Assembly (NCBI RefSeq): GCF_017810075.1
Contig: NZ_JADNYK010000007.1
Location: 124,001-188,000, forward strand
Direction of reading: 5' to 3'
Length of the DNA stretch: 64,000 bases
Origin: Pseudozobellia sp. WGM2
GTDB taxonomy: Bacteria; Bacteroidota; Bacteroidia; Flavobacteriales; Flavobacteriaceae
In this document: in pieces, positions 37,974 through 46,685 of the stretch
How the letters are laid out: every line of letters starts with the position of its first letter
Numbering within the stretch: the first letter of the stretch is position 1
The notes under the pieces: model-generated
The model's database searches: none
The model's input: the letters and a program-made list of their open reading frames with translations, nothing else
Told to the model about the DNA's origin: nothing
Position numbers and translations under genes: made by a program

Positions 37974-40238
37974 ATGCAAAAAAATACATACTCCGCTCAA
38001 CTATTACAATATATTCCCTTTTTCTATGTCATTTGGTCTGACAACTTGGTGACCGAATCTGAAATAAATGTGGTTCAAAACACTTTAAAAGCAGATACCA
38101 CCCTATCGCCCGATCAAAGAAAAGAACTTCTCAATTGGCTAAACCCGGAGAACCCCCCGACTGAAAGTCAAATGAAAAACTGGAAACAATTGATATCGAG
38201 CTCCCAAGTTAAATTAGTTGAAAGCCTCAACTTTCCCCTAGCGACTTTTAGTCAACAGGTGGTTTGCCATTACTACGATGAATGTCCGTTTAACGAGAGC
38301 CTAAAACATATTGAGATTAACTTGGGCATACAACCCAACCATTACAACCATCTTTTTGATGTGGAAGTTGACCATGAAAGCACTTCTAACTATTACAATG
38401 CCAATGAAATCGATACTATTTTAAAAGGCAAACACGCCAAACTAATCAATGAATTTAGAAGCACTCTTGACGACCCTATTTTTGAATGGGACATTCATAG
38501 AACAAAAGAAGATTTCAGGGAGGTTGTTTTAAATCAGGTGAAATTTTTGGCAGATAAAGGCTATGGCGCTTTAGCCTACCCTGAAGCCTATGGAGGGGCA
38601 AACGACATGCAAGGCTATGCCCATATGTTTGAAAATATGATGTATGTTGATGGTAGCCTTACCATAAAATTCGGTGTGCAGTTCGGACTTTTTGGCGGCA
38701 GTATTCAAAAACTGGGAACCAAAAAACATCATGATCAGTTTTTGTCAGAAACCGGCAGAACTGAACTCCTAGGGTGCTTTGCCATGACCGAAACCGGTCA
38801 CGGGTCTAATGTTCGAGGCATCAAGACTACAGCCACCTACGCCCCCTCTACGGACACTATAATTATTCACACCCCCGGAAAAAATGATAATAAGGAATAT
38901 ATCGGTAATGCCCTTCATTCGAAAATGGCTTCTGTTTTTGCCCAACTTATTGTCAACGGAAAGAATGAAGGTGTACACGCGATTCTTGTTCCTCTAAGAA
39001 ACGAAAAGCACGAACTACTACCAGGAATTCAGGTTGAAGATAACGGTTATAAACTCGGACTTAATGGAGTTGATAACGGAAAAATATGGTTCAATCAAGT
39101 TTCGGTTCCCAGAGTGAACCTATTAAACAAGTACGGAGAAATAAAAGCGGATGGCTCTTACCATTCCGAAATTAAAAACCCGAACAAAAGATTTTTCACC
39201 ATGCTGGGGACACTAGTGGGTGGCCGTATTTGTGTAGCTAGAGCCGGACTAGGAGGTGCAAAATTCGCATTGACCGTGGCAATAAAACATGCTCTAAAAA
39301 GAAGGCAATTTAATGACAGCATTAAAGTTCAGGAAGATTTATTAATGGATTACCCCTCACATCAATTACGATTGACACCATTGGTGGCCAGTGCCTATGT
39401 CTACCATTTTGCATTGGACAATATGATGGAAACATATTGTGATGAAAGCCAGCCCGATAAACGAATAGTTGAAACTCAAGTAGCTGGTCTGAAGTCGCTG
39501 ATTACATGGTACGCCAACGATACGATTCAAGAATGCCGAGAAGCTTGCGGTGGCAAAGGCTACCTTTTAGAGAACAGAATAGCAGACCTGAAAGGCGATG
39601 TTGATATTTTCACCACATTTGAAGGCGACAACACTGTACTCTTGTTGCTAGCTGCAAAAGGCGTGCTATCCGATTTTAAAGCAGAGTTCAATAGCGCAGG
39701 ATTCACTTCAGTACTTAAAATATTGGGGATGCAGCTTAACAATACGCTCACGACCATCAATCCTGTCTATTCGAATAAGGTCGACAAAGAACATCTTTAC
39801 AATCCTAAATTTCACAAGCATGCCTTCAATTACCGTACAAGAAGATTGACCTACACTTTAGCGATGCGCATACGTGATTATATCAAACAGGGCATGCCTT
39901 CTTATCAGGCCTTTTTAAAGGTACAGACCCATTTATTGGCCTTGGGCAAGGCTTATAGCGTTGAGCTCGCATACAACACCTTCTCTGACTTTGTAGAGCA
40001 TATGTCGGAAGACAAGAATAGGGCACTGTTCGAAAAACTAGGAACACTTTATGCCCTTTCTGAAATAAGAAAAGATGCGGAATGGTTTCTCGAACAAGGA
40101 TATTTAGGGGGCACAAAATCAAAGGCGATAAGACAAAGAGTGGAACGTTTGTGTACCGAACTGCGCCCGCATATCAATGTTCTAGTTGACGGTTTTGGCA
40201 TTTCTGATCATTGTATGAGCGCCCCTATCGCCAATTGA
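37974..40238 (+). CDS. Acyl-CoA dehydrogenase/oxidase family protein with N-terminal helical extension
   Basis: A 754-residue flavoenzyme. The core resembles acyl-CoA oxidases: CFAMTETGHGSNVRGI (flavin/substrate region), GLNGVDNGKIWFNQV, and the TTFEGDNTVL segment holding the likely catalytic base Glu550, followed by a C-terminal ACOX-like helical domain. It oxidises acyl-CoA to enoyl-CoA in fatty-acid breakdown; oxidase versus dehydrogenase cannot be decided from sequence alone. Residues 1-110 are an extra helical region with acidic loop patterns (WSDNLVTESEI, LSPDQRKELLNWL) that reminds me of TerB-like folds. It is monocistronic and convergent with the GIN-domain gene. Confidence 0.88.
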   Translation: MQKNTYSAQLLQYIPFFYVIWSDNLVTESEINVVQNTLKADTTLSPDQRKELLNWLNPENPPTESQMKNWKQLISSSQVKLVESLNFPLATFSQQVVCHYYDECPFNESLKHIEINLGIQPNHYNHLFDVEVDHESTSNYYNANEIDTILKGKHAKLINEFRSTLDDPIFEWDIHRTKEDFREVVLNQVKFLADKGYGALAYPEAYGGANDMQGYAHMFENMMYVDGSLTIKFGVQFGLFGGSIQKLGTKKHHDQFLSETGRTELLGCFAMTETGHGSNVRGIKTTATYAPSTDTIIIHTPGKNDNKEYIGNALHSKMASVFAQLIVNGKNEGVHAILVPLRNEKHELLPGIQVEDNGYKLGLNGVDNGKIWFNQVSVPRVNLLNKYGEIKADGSYHSEIKNPNKRFFTMLGTLVGGRICVARAGLGGAKFALTVAIKHALKRRQFNDSIKVQEDLLMDYPSHQLRLTPLVASAYVYHFALDNMMETYCDESQPDKRIVETQVAGLKSLITWYANDTIQECREACGGKGYLLENRIADLKGDVDIFTTFEGDNTVLLLLAAKGVLSDFKAEFNSAGFTSVLKILGMQLNNTLTTINPVYSNKVDKEHLYNPKFHKHAFNYRTRRLTYTLAMRIRDYIKQGMPSYQAFLKVQTHLLALGKAYSVELAYNTFSDFVEHMSEDKNRALFEKLGTLYALSEIRKDAEWFLEQGYLGGTKSKAIRQRVERLCTELRPHINVLVDGFGISDHCMSAPIAN

Positions 40239-40248
40239 CCGATTAGCA

Positions 40249-41070
40249 TTATTTCTCCTTATGAAGTTCAGGTGTACCCTCAAATTGATGTATGGTAATT
40301 TGGGGGTTTCCGTATATATGAGTTTCCGAAGAACCTGTTGAGCTCAATTCAAGAGTCTCTAGAGCATATACGTCTCCCTTTGAAGAATCTTCAGCAGTCA
40401 GATAAACCTTGTGGGTCTCTAACTTTTGACCTTTAAAACTCGAGCCCTCAAAAAGGTTGGCATGAAGCTCATCAGCCGTACCTTCCATCTTGACCGAGGC
40501 GTTTTTGTACATTTTGACATTGTTAACCGTTCCAACAGTATAGATGCGCACATCTATTCTATCCTTTAAAACAAAATTGAGTTCACCTCCGCTTAAATTA
40601 AAATCTCCAGAACTATTGCCTTCCATATTTACACTGATTAAATCAGCGTCGGCATTCAGCTGTAGTTTGGCCGAATCATAGGTGTTTACATGAAGCTCAT
40701 CCGTGTTTATAACTCCATCCATATTAACACGCCCATCATAAAGTGTAATTGCATTTAAATAATTATAGTGTACGGTGATGTCAAGTTTCTTCTTACTCGT
40801 AATATTATAGAATGAACTTATGACTAAAATACTATCTTGAACACTGAATTTGAGAACATCGATAAGATTATCATCGGCAGTAATCGAAAAACCCTCTTCA
40901 GCACTATTTTGCAAGTTGATTTCCAAATCATCCTTCAATTCAATTGCATTAAAGGCCGGGAGACTCTCTTGATAGTCTACTACACTTTTGTTTCCTTTGA
41001 TTTTCGGCTTTCGTTGAGCCGTTACTTGACAGCAACAAGCGAACACTATCAATAGTACTATATATCTCAT
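40249..41070 (-). CDS. GIN-domain (DUF2807) secreted protein
   Basis: A 273-residue protein with an N-terminal signal peptide (1-18, ...CCQVTAQ) and the DUF2807 putative head GIN domain: a right-handed beta-helix-like run of short strands with SFNAIEL-like start (LPAFNAIELKDDLEINL). Such proteins are common at the surface or periplasm of Bacteroidota; function unknown. A short inverted repeat (41114-41134) lies ahead of it. Its stop is 10 bases from the stop of the convergent acyl-CoA oxidase-like gene, with no obvious terminator between them. Confidence 0.85.
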   Translation of the reverse strand: MRYIVLLIVFACCCQVTAQRKPKIKGNKSVVDYQESLPAFNAIELKDDLEINLQNSAEEGFSITADDNLIDVLKFSVQDSILVISSFYNITSKKKLDITVHYNYLNAITLYDGRVNMDGVINTDELHVNTYDSAKLQLNADADLISVNMEGNSSGDFNLSGGELNFVLKDRIDVRIYTVGTVNNVKMYKNASVKMEGTADELHANLFEGSSFKGQKLETHKVYLTAEDSSKGDVYALETLELSSTGSSETHIYGNPQITIHQFEGTPELHKEK

Positions 41071-41113
41071 AAATTAATTCTTTAGTATCTAAACAGGGTT
41101 ACCCCGGCCATTC

Positions 41114-41134
41114 AAGAGTTAAACCATAACTCTT
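41114..41134. repeat. Short inverted repeat upstream of the GIN-domain gene
   Basis: AAGAGTT (41114-41120) and AACTCTT (41128-41134) are perfect 7-base arms with a 7-base centre. It lies between the coxA terminator and the GIN-domain start, where its promoter should be, so an operator or leader hairpin is possible. Confidence 0.35.
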
Positions 41135-41160
41135 ACTAGGTGACCCATAACTAATATATC

Positions 41161-41197
41161 AAAAAAAATGCCCAACTATAAAAGCCGGGCATTTTTA
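41161..41197 (-). terminator. Intrinsic terminator of the act-cox operon
   Basis: On the minus strand, AAAAATGCCC and GGGCATTTTT pair (10 bp) and are followed by a run of T. It lies 20 bases after the coxA stop and ends the eight-gene respiratory operon. Confidence 0.88.
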
Positions 41198-41214
41198 TTT
41201 GAGTTAGTTTATTT

Positions 41215-43047
41215 TTAATGTTGTAATTCTACCTCGTCTTTTTGAAGAGGAACCGATTGAGGCACGAAGTCTTGTCCCGGAATTATATACTCTCCGTTCT
41301 CATCGACCTTACTATAATCATAAGCCCATCTATGTACTTCCGGTATGGGACCATCCCAGTTACCGTGAATGTGTTTGTTTTCAGTAGTCCATTCCAAGGT
41401 GTTGGATTTCCAAGGATTCTTAGGACCAACCTTACCGTAAAAGACACTGTGAATAAAGTTGTAAACGAATAGCAATTGTGCCGCTCCCGCAATTAAAGCA
41501 AATACGGTCATCAATACCTGAACATCTGCCAGTTCGTCGAACATTGGAAAAGCGGTGTTCTCATAATATCTTCTTGGCACACCGGCCATACCCACAAAGT
41601 GCATCGGAAAGAACACTCCGTAAGCGCATACTGCGGTAACCCAAAAATGAACATAACCTAAATTCTTGTTCATCAATTTGCCTTCGAACATTTTAGGGAA
41701 CCAGTGATATACACCGGCGAACATACCGTACAATGCCGAAATACCCATCACCAAGTGAAAGTGAGCCACAACAAAATAGGTGTCATGAACATTAATATCT
41801 AAAGTACTGTCACCAAGAATAATACCTGTCAAACCACCCGTGATAAAGGTAGAAACAAGTCCGATAGAGAAAAGCATCGCAGGGTTGAGCTGTAAATTAC
41901 CTTTCCATAAAGTGGTGATATAATTAAAAGCTTTTACCGCAGATGGAATAGCGATCAATAAAGTCGTAAAAGTAAACACCGAACCTAAAAATGGGTTCAT
42001 ACCTGAGATAAACATGTGGTGACCCCAAACAATGGTTGACAAGAATGCAATTGCCAATATGGATGCAATCATTGCGCGATAACCAAAAATCGGTTTTCTA
42101 GCGTTGGTAGACATTATCTCTGAGGTAATACCTAATGCCGGAAGAAGTACTATATAAACCTCTGGGTGACCTAAGAACCAAAACAAGTGCTCAAACAAAA
42201 CAGGTGACCCCCCTTGATGATGTAATACTTCACCTTGGATGAAAATATCGGACAAGAAGAAGGATGTACCAAAACTTCTATCCATAATCAATAATAATGC
42301 AGCCGAAAGCAATACCGGGAAAGATATAATACCAATGATGGCAGTAACGAAGAATGCCCAAATAGTAAGTGGCAATCTTGTCATCGACATACCTTTAGTT
42401 CGTAAGTTAATCACCGTAACCACGTAATTAAGCGAACCTAAAAGTGAGGAAGCAATAAATATCGCCATGGAAACCAACCAGAGCGTCATACCCATTCCAG
42501 AGCCCGATTGTGCCATAGGAAGGGCACTTAACGGAGGATAGATCGTCCAACCAGCTGCGGCAGGTCCTGCTTCAACAAACAATGACCCCAACATAATCAC
42601 ACAGGAAACAAAGAACATCCAGAAAGAAAGCATGTTCATAAAACCTGATGCCATATCACGTGCACCTATCTGAAGGGGTATCAATAAATTACTAAAAGTA
42701 CCACTCAACCCTTGAGTAAGTACAAAGAATACCATAAGAGTACCGTGAATGGTTACCAATGCCAAATAGATATCGGCATCCATAACACCTTCTGGTGCCC
42801 ACTTACCTAACACAGCTTCAAAAACCGAAAAAGATTCTCCCGGCCAGGCCAATTTCATACGGAACAACAATGACATGGCAATACCTATAAAGCCCATAAC
42901 CAATACACCAGTAATAAAATACTGCTTGGCTATCATTTTATGATCCTGACTAAATATGTACTTGGTTACAAAAGTTTCTTTGTGATGATGGTGCCCATGG
43001 TCATCATGTGCATGGTCATCTACGTGTTCATGTGCTGTAACAGACAT
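41215..43047 (-). CDS. coxA: Cytochrome c oxidase subunit I (aa3 type)
   Basis: A 610-residue heme-copper oxidase catalytic subunit with 12 or more TM helices. WFLGHPEVY contains the CuB His and cross-linked Tyr, GHHMFISGMNP the other CuB ligands, and HDTYFVVAHFHLVMG the heme a/a3 His ligands. It reduces oxygen to water and pumps protons. The first 22 residues contain nine His (DHAHDDHGHHHH pattern), an unusual metal-binding-like tail. It is the last gene of the act-cox operon, with coxB 69 bases upstream and subunits III/IV encoded at 16-18 kb. Confidence 0.97.
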   Translation of the reverse strand: MSVTAHEHVDDHAHDDHGHHHHKETFVTKYIFSQDHKMIAKQYFITGVLVMGFIGIAMSLLFRMKLAWPGESFSVFEAVLGKWAPEGVMDADIYLALVTIHGTLMVFFVLTQGLSGTFSNLLIPLQIGARDMASGFMNMLSFWMFFVSCVIMLGSLFVEAGPAAAGWTIYPPLSALPMAQSGSGMGMTLWLVSMAIFIASSLLGSLNYVVTVINLRTKGMSMTRLPLTIWAFFVTAIIGIISFPVLLSAALLLIMDRSFGTSFFLSDIFIQGEVLHHQGGSPVLFEHLFWFLGHPEVYIVLLPALGITSEIMSTNARKPIFGYRAMIASILAIAFLSTIVWGHHMFISGMNPFLGSVFTFTTLLIAIPSAVKAFNYITTLWKGNLQLNPAMLFSIGLVSTFITGGLTGIILGDSTLDINVHDTYFVVAHFHLVMGISALYGMFAGVYHWFPKMFEGKLMNKNLGYVHFWVTAVCAYGVFFPMHFVGMAGVPRRYYENTAFPMFDELADVQVLMTVFALIAGAAQLLFVYNFIHSVFYGKVGPKNPWKSNTLEWTTENKHIHGNWDGPIPEVHRWAYDYSKVDENGEYIIPGQDFVPQSVPLQKDEVELQH

Positions 43048-43116
43048 AATTCTCTTATTGTTTAATTTTTTTAATAGCTTTCTTTAGCTGTAGGTCAGCT
43101 TAAATATACTTAATAC

Positions 43117-44205
43117 TTACTGTATCGTGTTCATTGCGGTTTCACTCGCGTCTTGCTTAAGCACACTTTCGGCAAAAGTTTTTTGCCCTTCAAGCCATGC
43201 TTCATACTCCTCTTCAGTCTCTACCACAATTTTCATTTGCATATTGTAATGAGACTTACCGCATATTTTGTTACAAAGTAAAATATAGTCAAACTCCCAT
43301 GGGTCGGCATTATCTTCTCCGTTAGCCGCCCTTTCCGCACGAATTTCATTAGTGCGCTTTACCTTATCACGAACATCGGAATTTTGACGCATTTCCTCTG
43401 TTGTATAAATAGGTGTGAAAGAGAACTCTGTAATCATACCTGGTACGCAGTTCATTTGCGCTCTGAAGTGAGGCATGTAAGCGGAATGCAATACGTCTTG
43501 AGAACGCATTTTAAAATTCACTTTTCTACCGACGGGTAAATGTAATTCTTTAACAATAATATCATCAGCTGCATAGGTATCGGACTCGTCTAAACCCAGA
43601 ACATTGGCTTTATTGATATCGATCATTCTAACATTGGCATCACCAAGTACATTATCGGCTCCACCGTATCTGGCCGTCCAGGCAAATTGTTGAGCGTAAA
43701 GCTCGACCATAATCGGGTCATCTTCATCGTTGACATCCATAATCGTGGTCCAAGTATAAAGACCCCAAAGGATCAAACCTGCTAATACAACTACGGGAAT
43801 AATAGTCCAAATGAACTCTAAACGGTCGTTATCAGCGTAAAACAAGGCTTTCTGACCTTTACGACCGTGGTACTTGTAACCAAAATAATGTAATAAAGCC
43901 TGAGTAAGCGTCTGAACTATAAAAATAATTACGAAAGACACCAACATAAGGTAATCGTATTCTTCACCGTGGGCGGAAGCCGCTTCTGGCAACAAGAACT
44001 TTGAGTATTTCCAAAAACTGAAAATGGTAATACCGTAAATAAATATCAAGAAGGCGAACAAGAGATAACCGTTCGTCTTGTTATCTGAATCGTTTGCAAT
44101 CTGGGAAGTTTCGGCTTTCAATTGAGACAATTCAAAAATCTTGGTCATTTGCCAGATTGCAATTGCCACCAAAATCAAAACCGCTAAAATCAATACTGTA
44201 GTCAT
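43117..44205 (-). CDS. coxB: Cytochrome c oxidase subunit II
   Basis: A 362-residue subunit II. The CuA ligands are complete: His240 (DVLHSAY), Cys311, Cys315, His319 and Met322 (CNKICGKSHYNM). No fused cytochrome c domain is present, so electrons arrive from a separate carrier or ACIII directly. It has four hydrophobic segments (about 3-19, 47-65, 86-106, 131-154) instead of the usual two, so the N-terminus carries extra TM helices; this fits an oxidase adapted to an ACIII supercomplex (known in Flavobacterium johnsoniae). A charged insert (EEMRQNSDVRDK...) lies between ligands. Confidence 0.96.
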   Translation of the reverse strand: MTTVLILAVLILVAIAIWQMTKIFELSQLKAETSQIANDSDNKTNGYLLFAFLIFIYGITIFSFWKYSKFLLPEAASAHGEEYDYLMLVSFVIIFIVQTLTQALLHYFGYKYHGRKGQKALFYADNDRLEFIWTIIPVVVLAGLILWGLYTWTTIMDVNDEDDPIMVELYAQQFAWTARYGGADNVLGDANVRMIDINKANVLGLDESDTYAADDIIVKELHLPVGRKVNFKMRSQDVLHSAYMPHFRAQMNCVPGMITEFSFTPIYTTEEMRQNSDVRDKVKRTNEIRAERAANGEDNADPWEFDYILLCNKICGKSHYNMQMKIVVETEEEYEAWLEGQKTFAESVLKQDASETAMNTIQ

Positions 44206-44236
44206 CGTACGCTACTGTTATACGTTAAAATTACTT

Positions 44237-45571
44237 CTAATAATGAAAGTGCCTGCTTTCTTCGATAAACGGATTTCGCTTAGGCTGTAACGGTGCTGTA
44301 GCCAAGGCCTTGAACACCCAAAAAATAAACAAACCTGCAAAGAAAAGTACCGCTCCGATCTCAGGAATACCTATAGACCATTGGTCACCGACCGTAGATG
44401 GCATAATCATATTGAAAATATCTAAATAGTGGCCCACAAGAATAACGATACCCGCCAATACCACGAACCAATTGATACGCTTATAATCACTATTCATCAA
44501 TAACAATACAGGAAACAAGAAGTTCATCGCAACCATACCGAAGAAAGGCAATCTATAATCAGCTATTCGTGTTACGTAATAGGTAACTTCTTCAGGTATA
44601 TTCGAATACCATATCAACATGAACTGAGAGAACCAAAGGTAGGTCCAGAAAATACTGATACCGAACATGAATTTCGCCAAATCATGAATATGGCTATCAT
44701 TTATATCAGGTAACAAGCCCTTAGACTTCAAGTAAATAGTTACCATTGCAATAACGGTTATACCTGAAACGAACATACTTGCGAAAACGTACCATCCAAA
44801 TAATGTACTGAACCAGTGTGGATCTACGCTCATAATCCAATCCCAAGACATCATAGACTCGGTGACTAAATAGAAAACCAAGAAACCGGCAGACCATCTG
44901 AAGTTCAACTTAAAATTGGTGTCATCTTGCGCCTCGTCTTGTTGCAATGATAATTTTCTAGAGTATTCACGGTAGAATATCCATCCTCCTAAAAACAATG
45001 CTGCCCTGATCAAGAAAAATGTTGGATTAAGATACCCCACTTTACCTTGAATCAATTCATCATGAGCTACAACATCGGCATCCATCCAGATAAACAGATG
45101 ATTCATATGCATTACTGAAAGTACCAAGATTACGAATACTATAATACCACCAGGAACCAGGTACGCAGTAATCCCTTCCATAACCCTGAAGAGTAATGGA
45201 GACCATCCTGCTTGAGCGGCTCTTTGAATAGCGTAGAACGCCAACACCCCCAACGCAATCATAAAGAAAAAGAAAGCACCTACGTATAAAGCGGCCCAAG
45301 GCTTATTCTGTAATTGGTGCAATAAATGTTCATCGTGCGATGAATCATGTTCTTCACCATGCGCATCTGCGGCGGCACCATGACCAGCGGCTTCACCATG
45401 ACCTGCTTCGGCCCCGTGACCTCCGCCATGGCCATCATCATGACTAGCGACAATAGCCTTAGCTTCTTCAACTGTACTGGGCGCACTGATAAAACCAATA
45501 GCGATACCCAAAACACCGAGCGCCATTAAAATGAACGAACCTATTTTTAATCTGTTTGAAAACGTATACAT
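44237..45571 (-). CDS. actF: Alternative complex III subunit ActF
   Basis: A 444-residue integral membrane protein with about ten TM helices, homologous to ActF of quinol:cytochrome c oxidoreductase ACIII. ActF and ActC are related membrane subunits of the NrfD/PsrC kind. Between TM1 and TM2 lies a loop (about 44-85) with ten His in GHGG/HGEE-type repeats, a striking metal-binding-like stretch. It sits between actE and coxB, as is usual where ACIII and oxidase genes are linked. Confidence 0.93.
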   Translation of the reverse strand: MYTFSNRLKIGSFILMALGVLGIAIGFISAPSTVEEAKAIVASHDDGHGGGHGAEAGHGEAAGHGAAADAHGEEHDSSHDEHLLHQLQNKPWAALYVGAFFFFMIALGVLAFYAIQRAAQAGWSPLLFRVMEGITAYLVPGGIIVFVILVLSVMHMNHLFIWMDADVVAHDELIQGKVGYLNPTFFLIRAALFLGGWIFYREYSRKLSLQQDEAQDDTNFKLNFRWSAGFLVFYLVTESMMSWDWIMSVDPHWFSTLFGWYVFASMFVSGITVIAMVTIYLKSKGLLPDINDSHIHDLAKFMFGISIFWTYLWFSQFMLIWYSNIPEEVTYYVTRIADYRLPFFGMVAMNFLFPVLLLMNSDYKRINWFVVLAGIVILVGHYLDIFNMIMPSTVGDQWSIGIPEIGAVLFFAGLFIFWVFKALATAPLQPKRNPFIEESRHFHY

Positions 45572-45587
45572 ATCGTCTCTCTAGGTA

Positions 45588-46151
45588 TTATTTCGTTAAT
45601 TCTCCTTTCAATTGCATTACATACTCAGAAACCTGCCACATTTCTTCGGTATTCATTTGCGACGCATATGAACCCATTGAATTAAGACCGTACTGAATTG
45701 TATGCATGGTAGTACCCACCGTCACATTTCTAGCAACATCATCATAACTAGGCACCCCTAAAATTTTCTCTCTCTTTACTAAAGTACCTTGACCGTCACC
45801 TTTATCACCGTGACAAATTGCACAATAGATTGTATATAACTGACCTCCTTGGGCCAAGTTATCTTCACTGTTCAACGGATCGAGAGGACTAGTGTTCAAT
45901 CGCGCCAGTTCTTTACCTTCGATAGTGTTCTCAAAAGGATAAGGCATCCAACCTCTTGGAATTGTGTTGTCGGCAGGCAACATCGCTTCTTGACTATTTG
46001 GAAGAAATTCTACTTTACCATACGCTTCATACCCCACCGGCTCGTACATGTTTGGCATATACTGATAGTTTGGCTCATCTTTATCTCCCCAGCAAGACAC
46101 CAACAAGAACAAACTTGCGAAAGCAACTGCTATTTTACTAAAACTGTTCAT
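45588..46151 (-). CDS. actE: Alternative complex III subunit ActE, monoheme cytochrome c lipoprotein
   Basis: A 187-residue lipoprotein with lipobox LLVSC (Cys20) and one heme motif C110-A-I-C113-H114, with a Met in NSMGSYASQM as the likely sixth ligand. In ACIII it is the mono-heme cytochrome c that passes electrons from ActA toward the oxidase. It follows actD by 1 base. Confidence 0.94.
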   Translation of the reverse strand: MNSFSKIAVAFASLFLLVSCWGDKDEPNYQYMPNMYEPVGYEAYGKVEFLPNSQEAMLPADNTIPRGWMPYPFENTIEGKELARLNTSPLDPLNSEDNLAQGGQLYTIYCAICHGDKGDGQGTLVKREKILGVPSYDDVARNVTVGTTMHTIQYGLNSMGSYASQMNTEEMWQVSEYVMQLKGELTK

Positions 46152-46152
46152 A

Positions 46153-46683
46153 TTAATGACTGTTTTTTTCCATTACGTTTATCTCTACCGCACCAGAATC
46201 CATCAACAACTCCGTTAACTCTTTCTCATCACCGTGAACCTCAATTTCCATTAAAAAATGATCATCAGTAGTTCTTACATCAGGATTCTCCGCTTCTTTA
46301 AATGGCCATAAGCGACTTCTCATATAGAAGGTAATAACCATCAAGTGAGCTGCAAAGAATACCGTTAGTTCGAACATAATCGGAACGAATGCAGGCATAT
46401 TCTCTAAATAACTGAAACTTGGTTTACCCCCAATATCTTGAGGCCAATCTTCGATCATAATGTAGTTCATCATAGTAATGGCTACCGTAAGACCTACACA
46501 GCCGTACATAAAAGCCGTTATAGCAAGTCTTGTAGGAGCAAGTCCCATAGCCTTGTCCAAACCGTGAACCGGAAAAGGACAATAGACCTCTTCGATGTGA
46601 TGCTTCGCTGCTTTTACCTTTTTTACCGCATGCATCAGCACATCATCATCGTTGTAATATGCATGTATCATTTTAGATGCCAT
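46153..46683 (-). CDS. actD: Alternative complex III subunit ActD (DUF3341)
   Basis: A 176-residue DUF3341 protein with two TM helices (about 58-80 and 97-120) and a cytoplasmic alpha/beta part ending in a conserved DDHFLMEIEV-type strand. It is a structural subunit of ACIII in the inner membrane. The gene starts 2 bases after actC and ends 1 base before actE. Confidence 0.93.
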   Translation of the reverse strand: MASKMIHAYYNDDDVLMHAVKKVKAAKHHIEEVYCPFPVHGLDKAMGLAPTRLAITAFMYGCVGLTVAITMMNYIMIEDWPQDIGGKPSFSYLENMPAFVPIMFELTVFFAAHLMVITFYMRSRLWPFKEAENPDVRTTDDHFLMEIEVHGDEKELTELLMDSGAVEINVMEKNSH

Positions 46684-46685
46684 AG

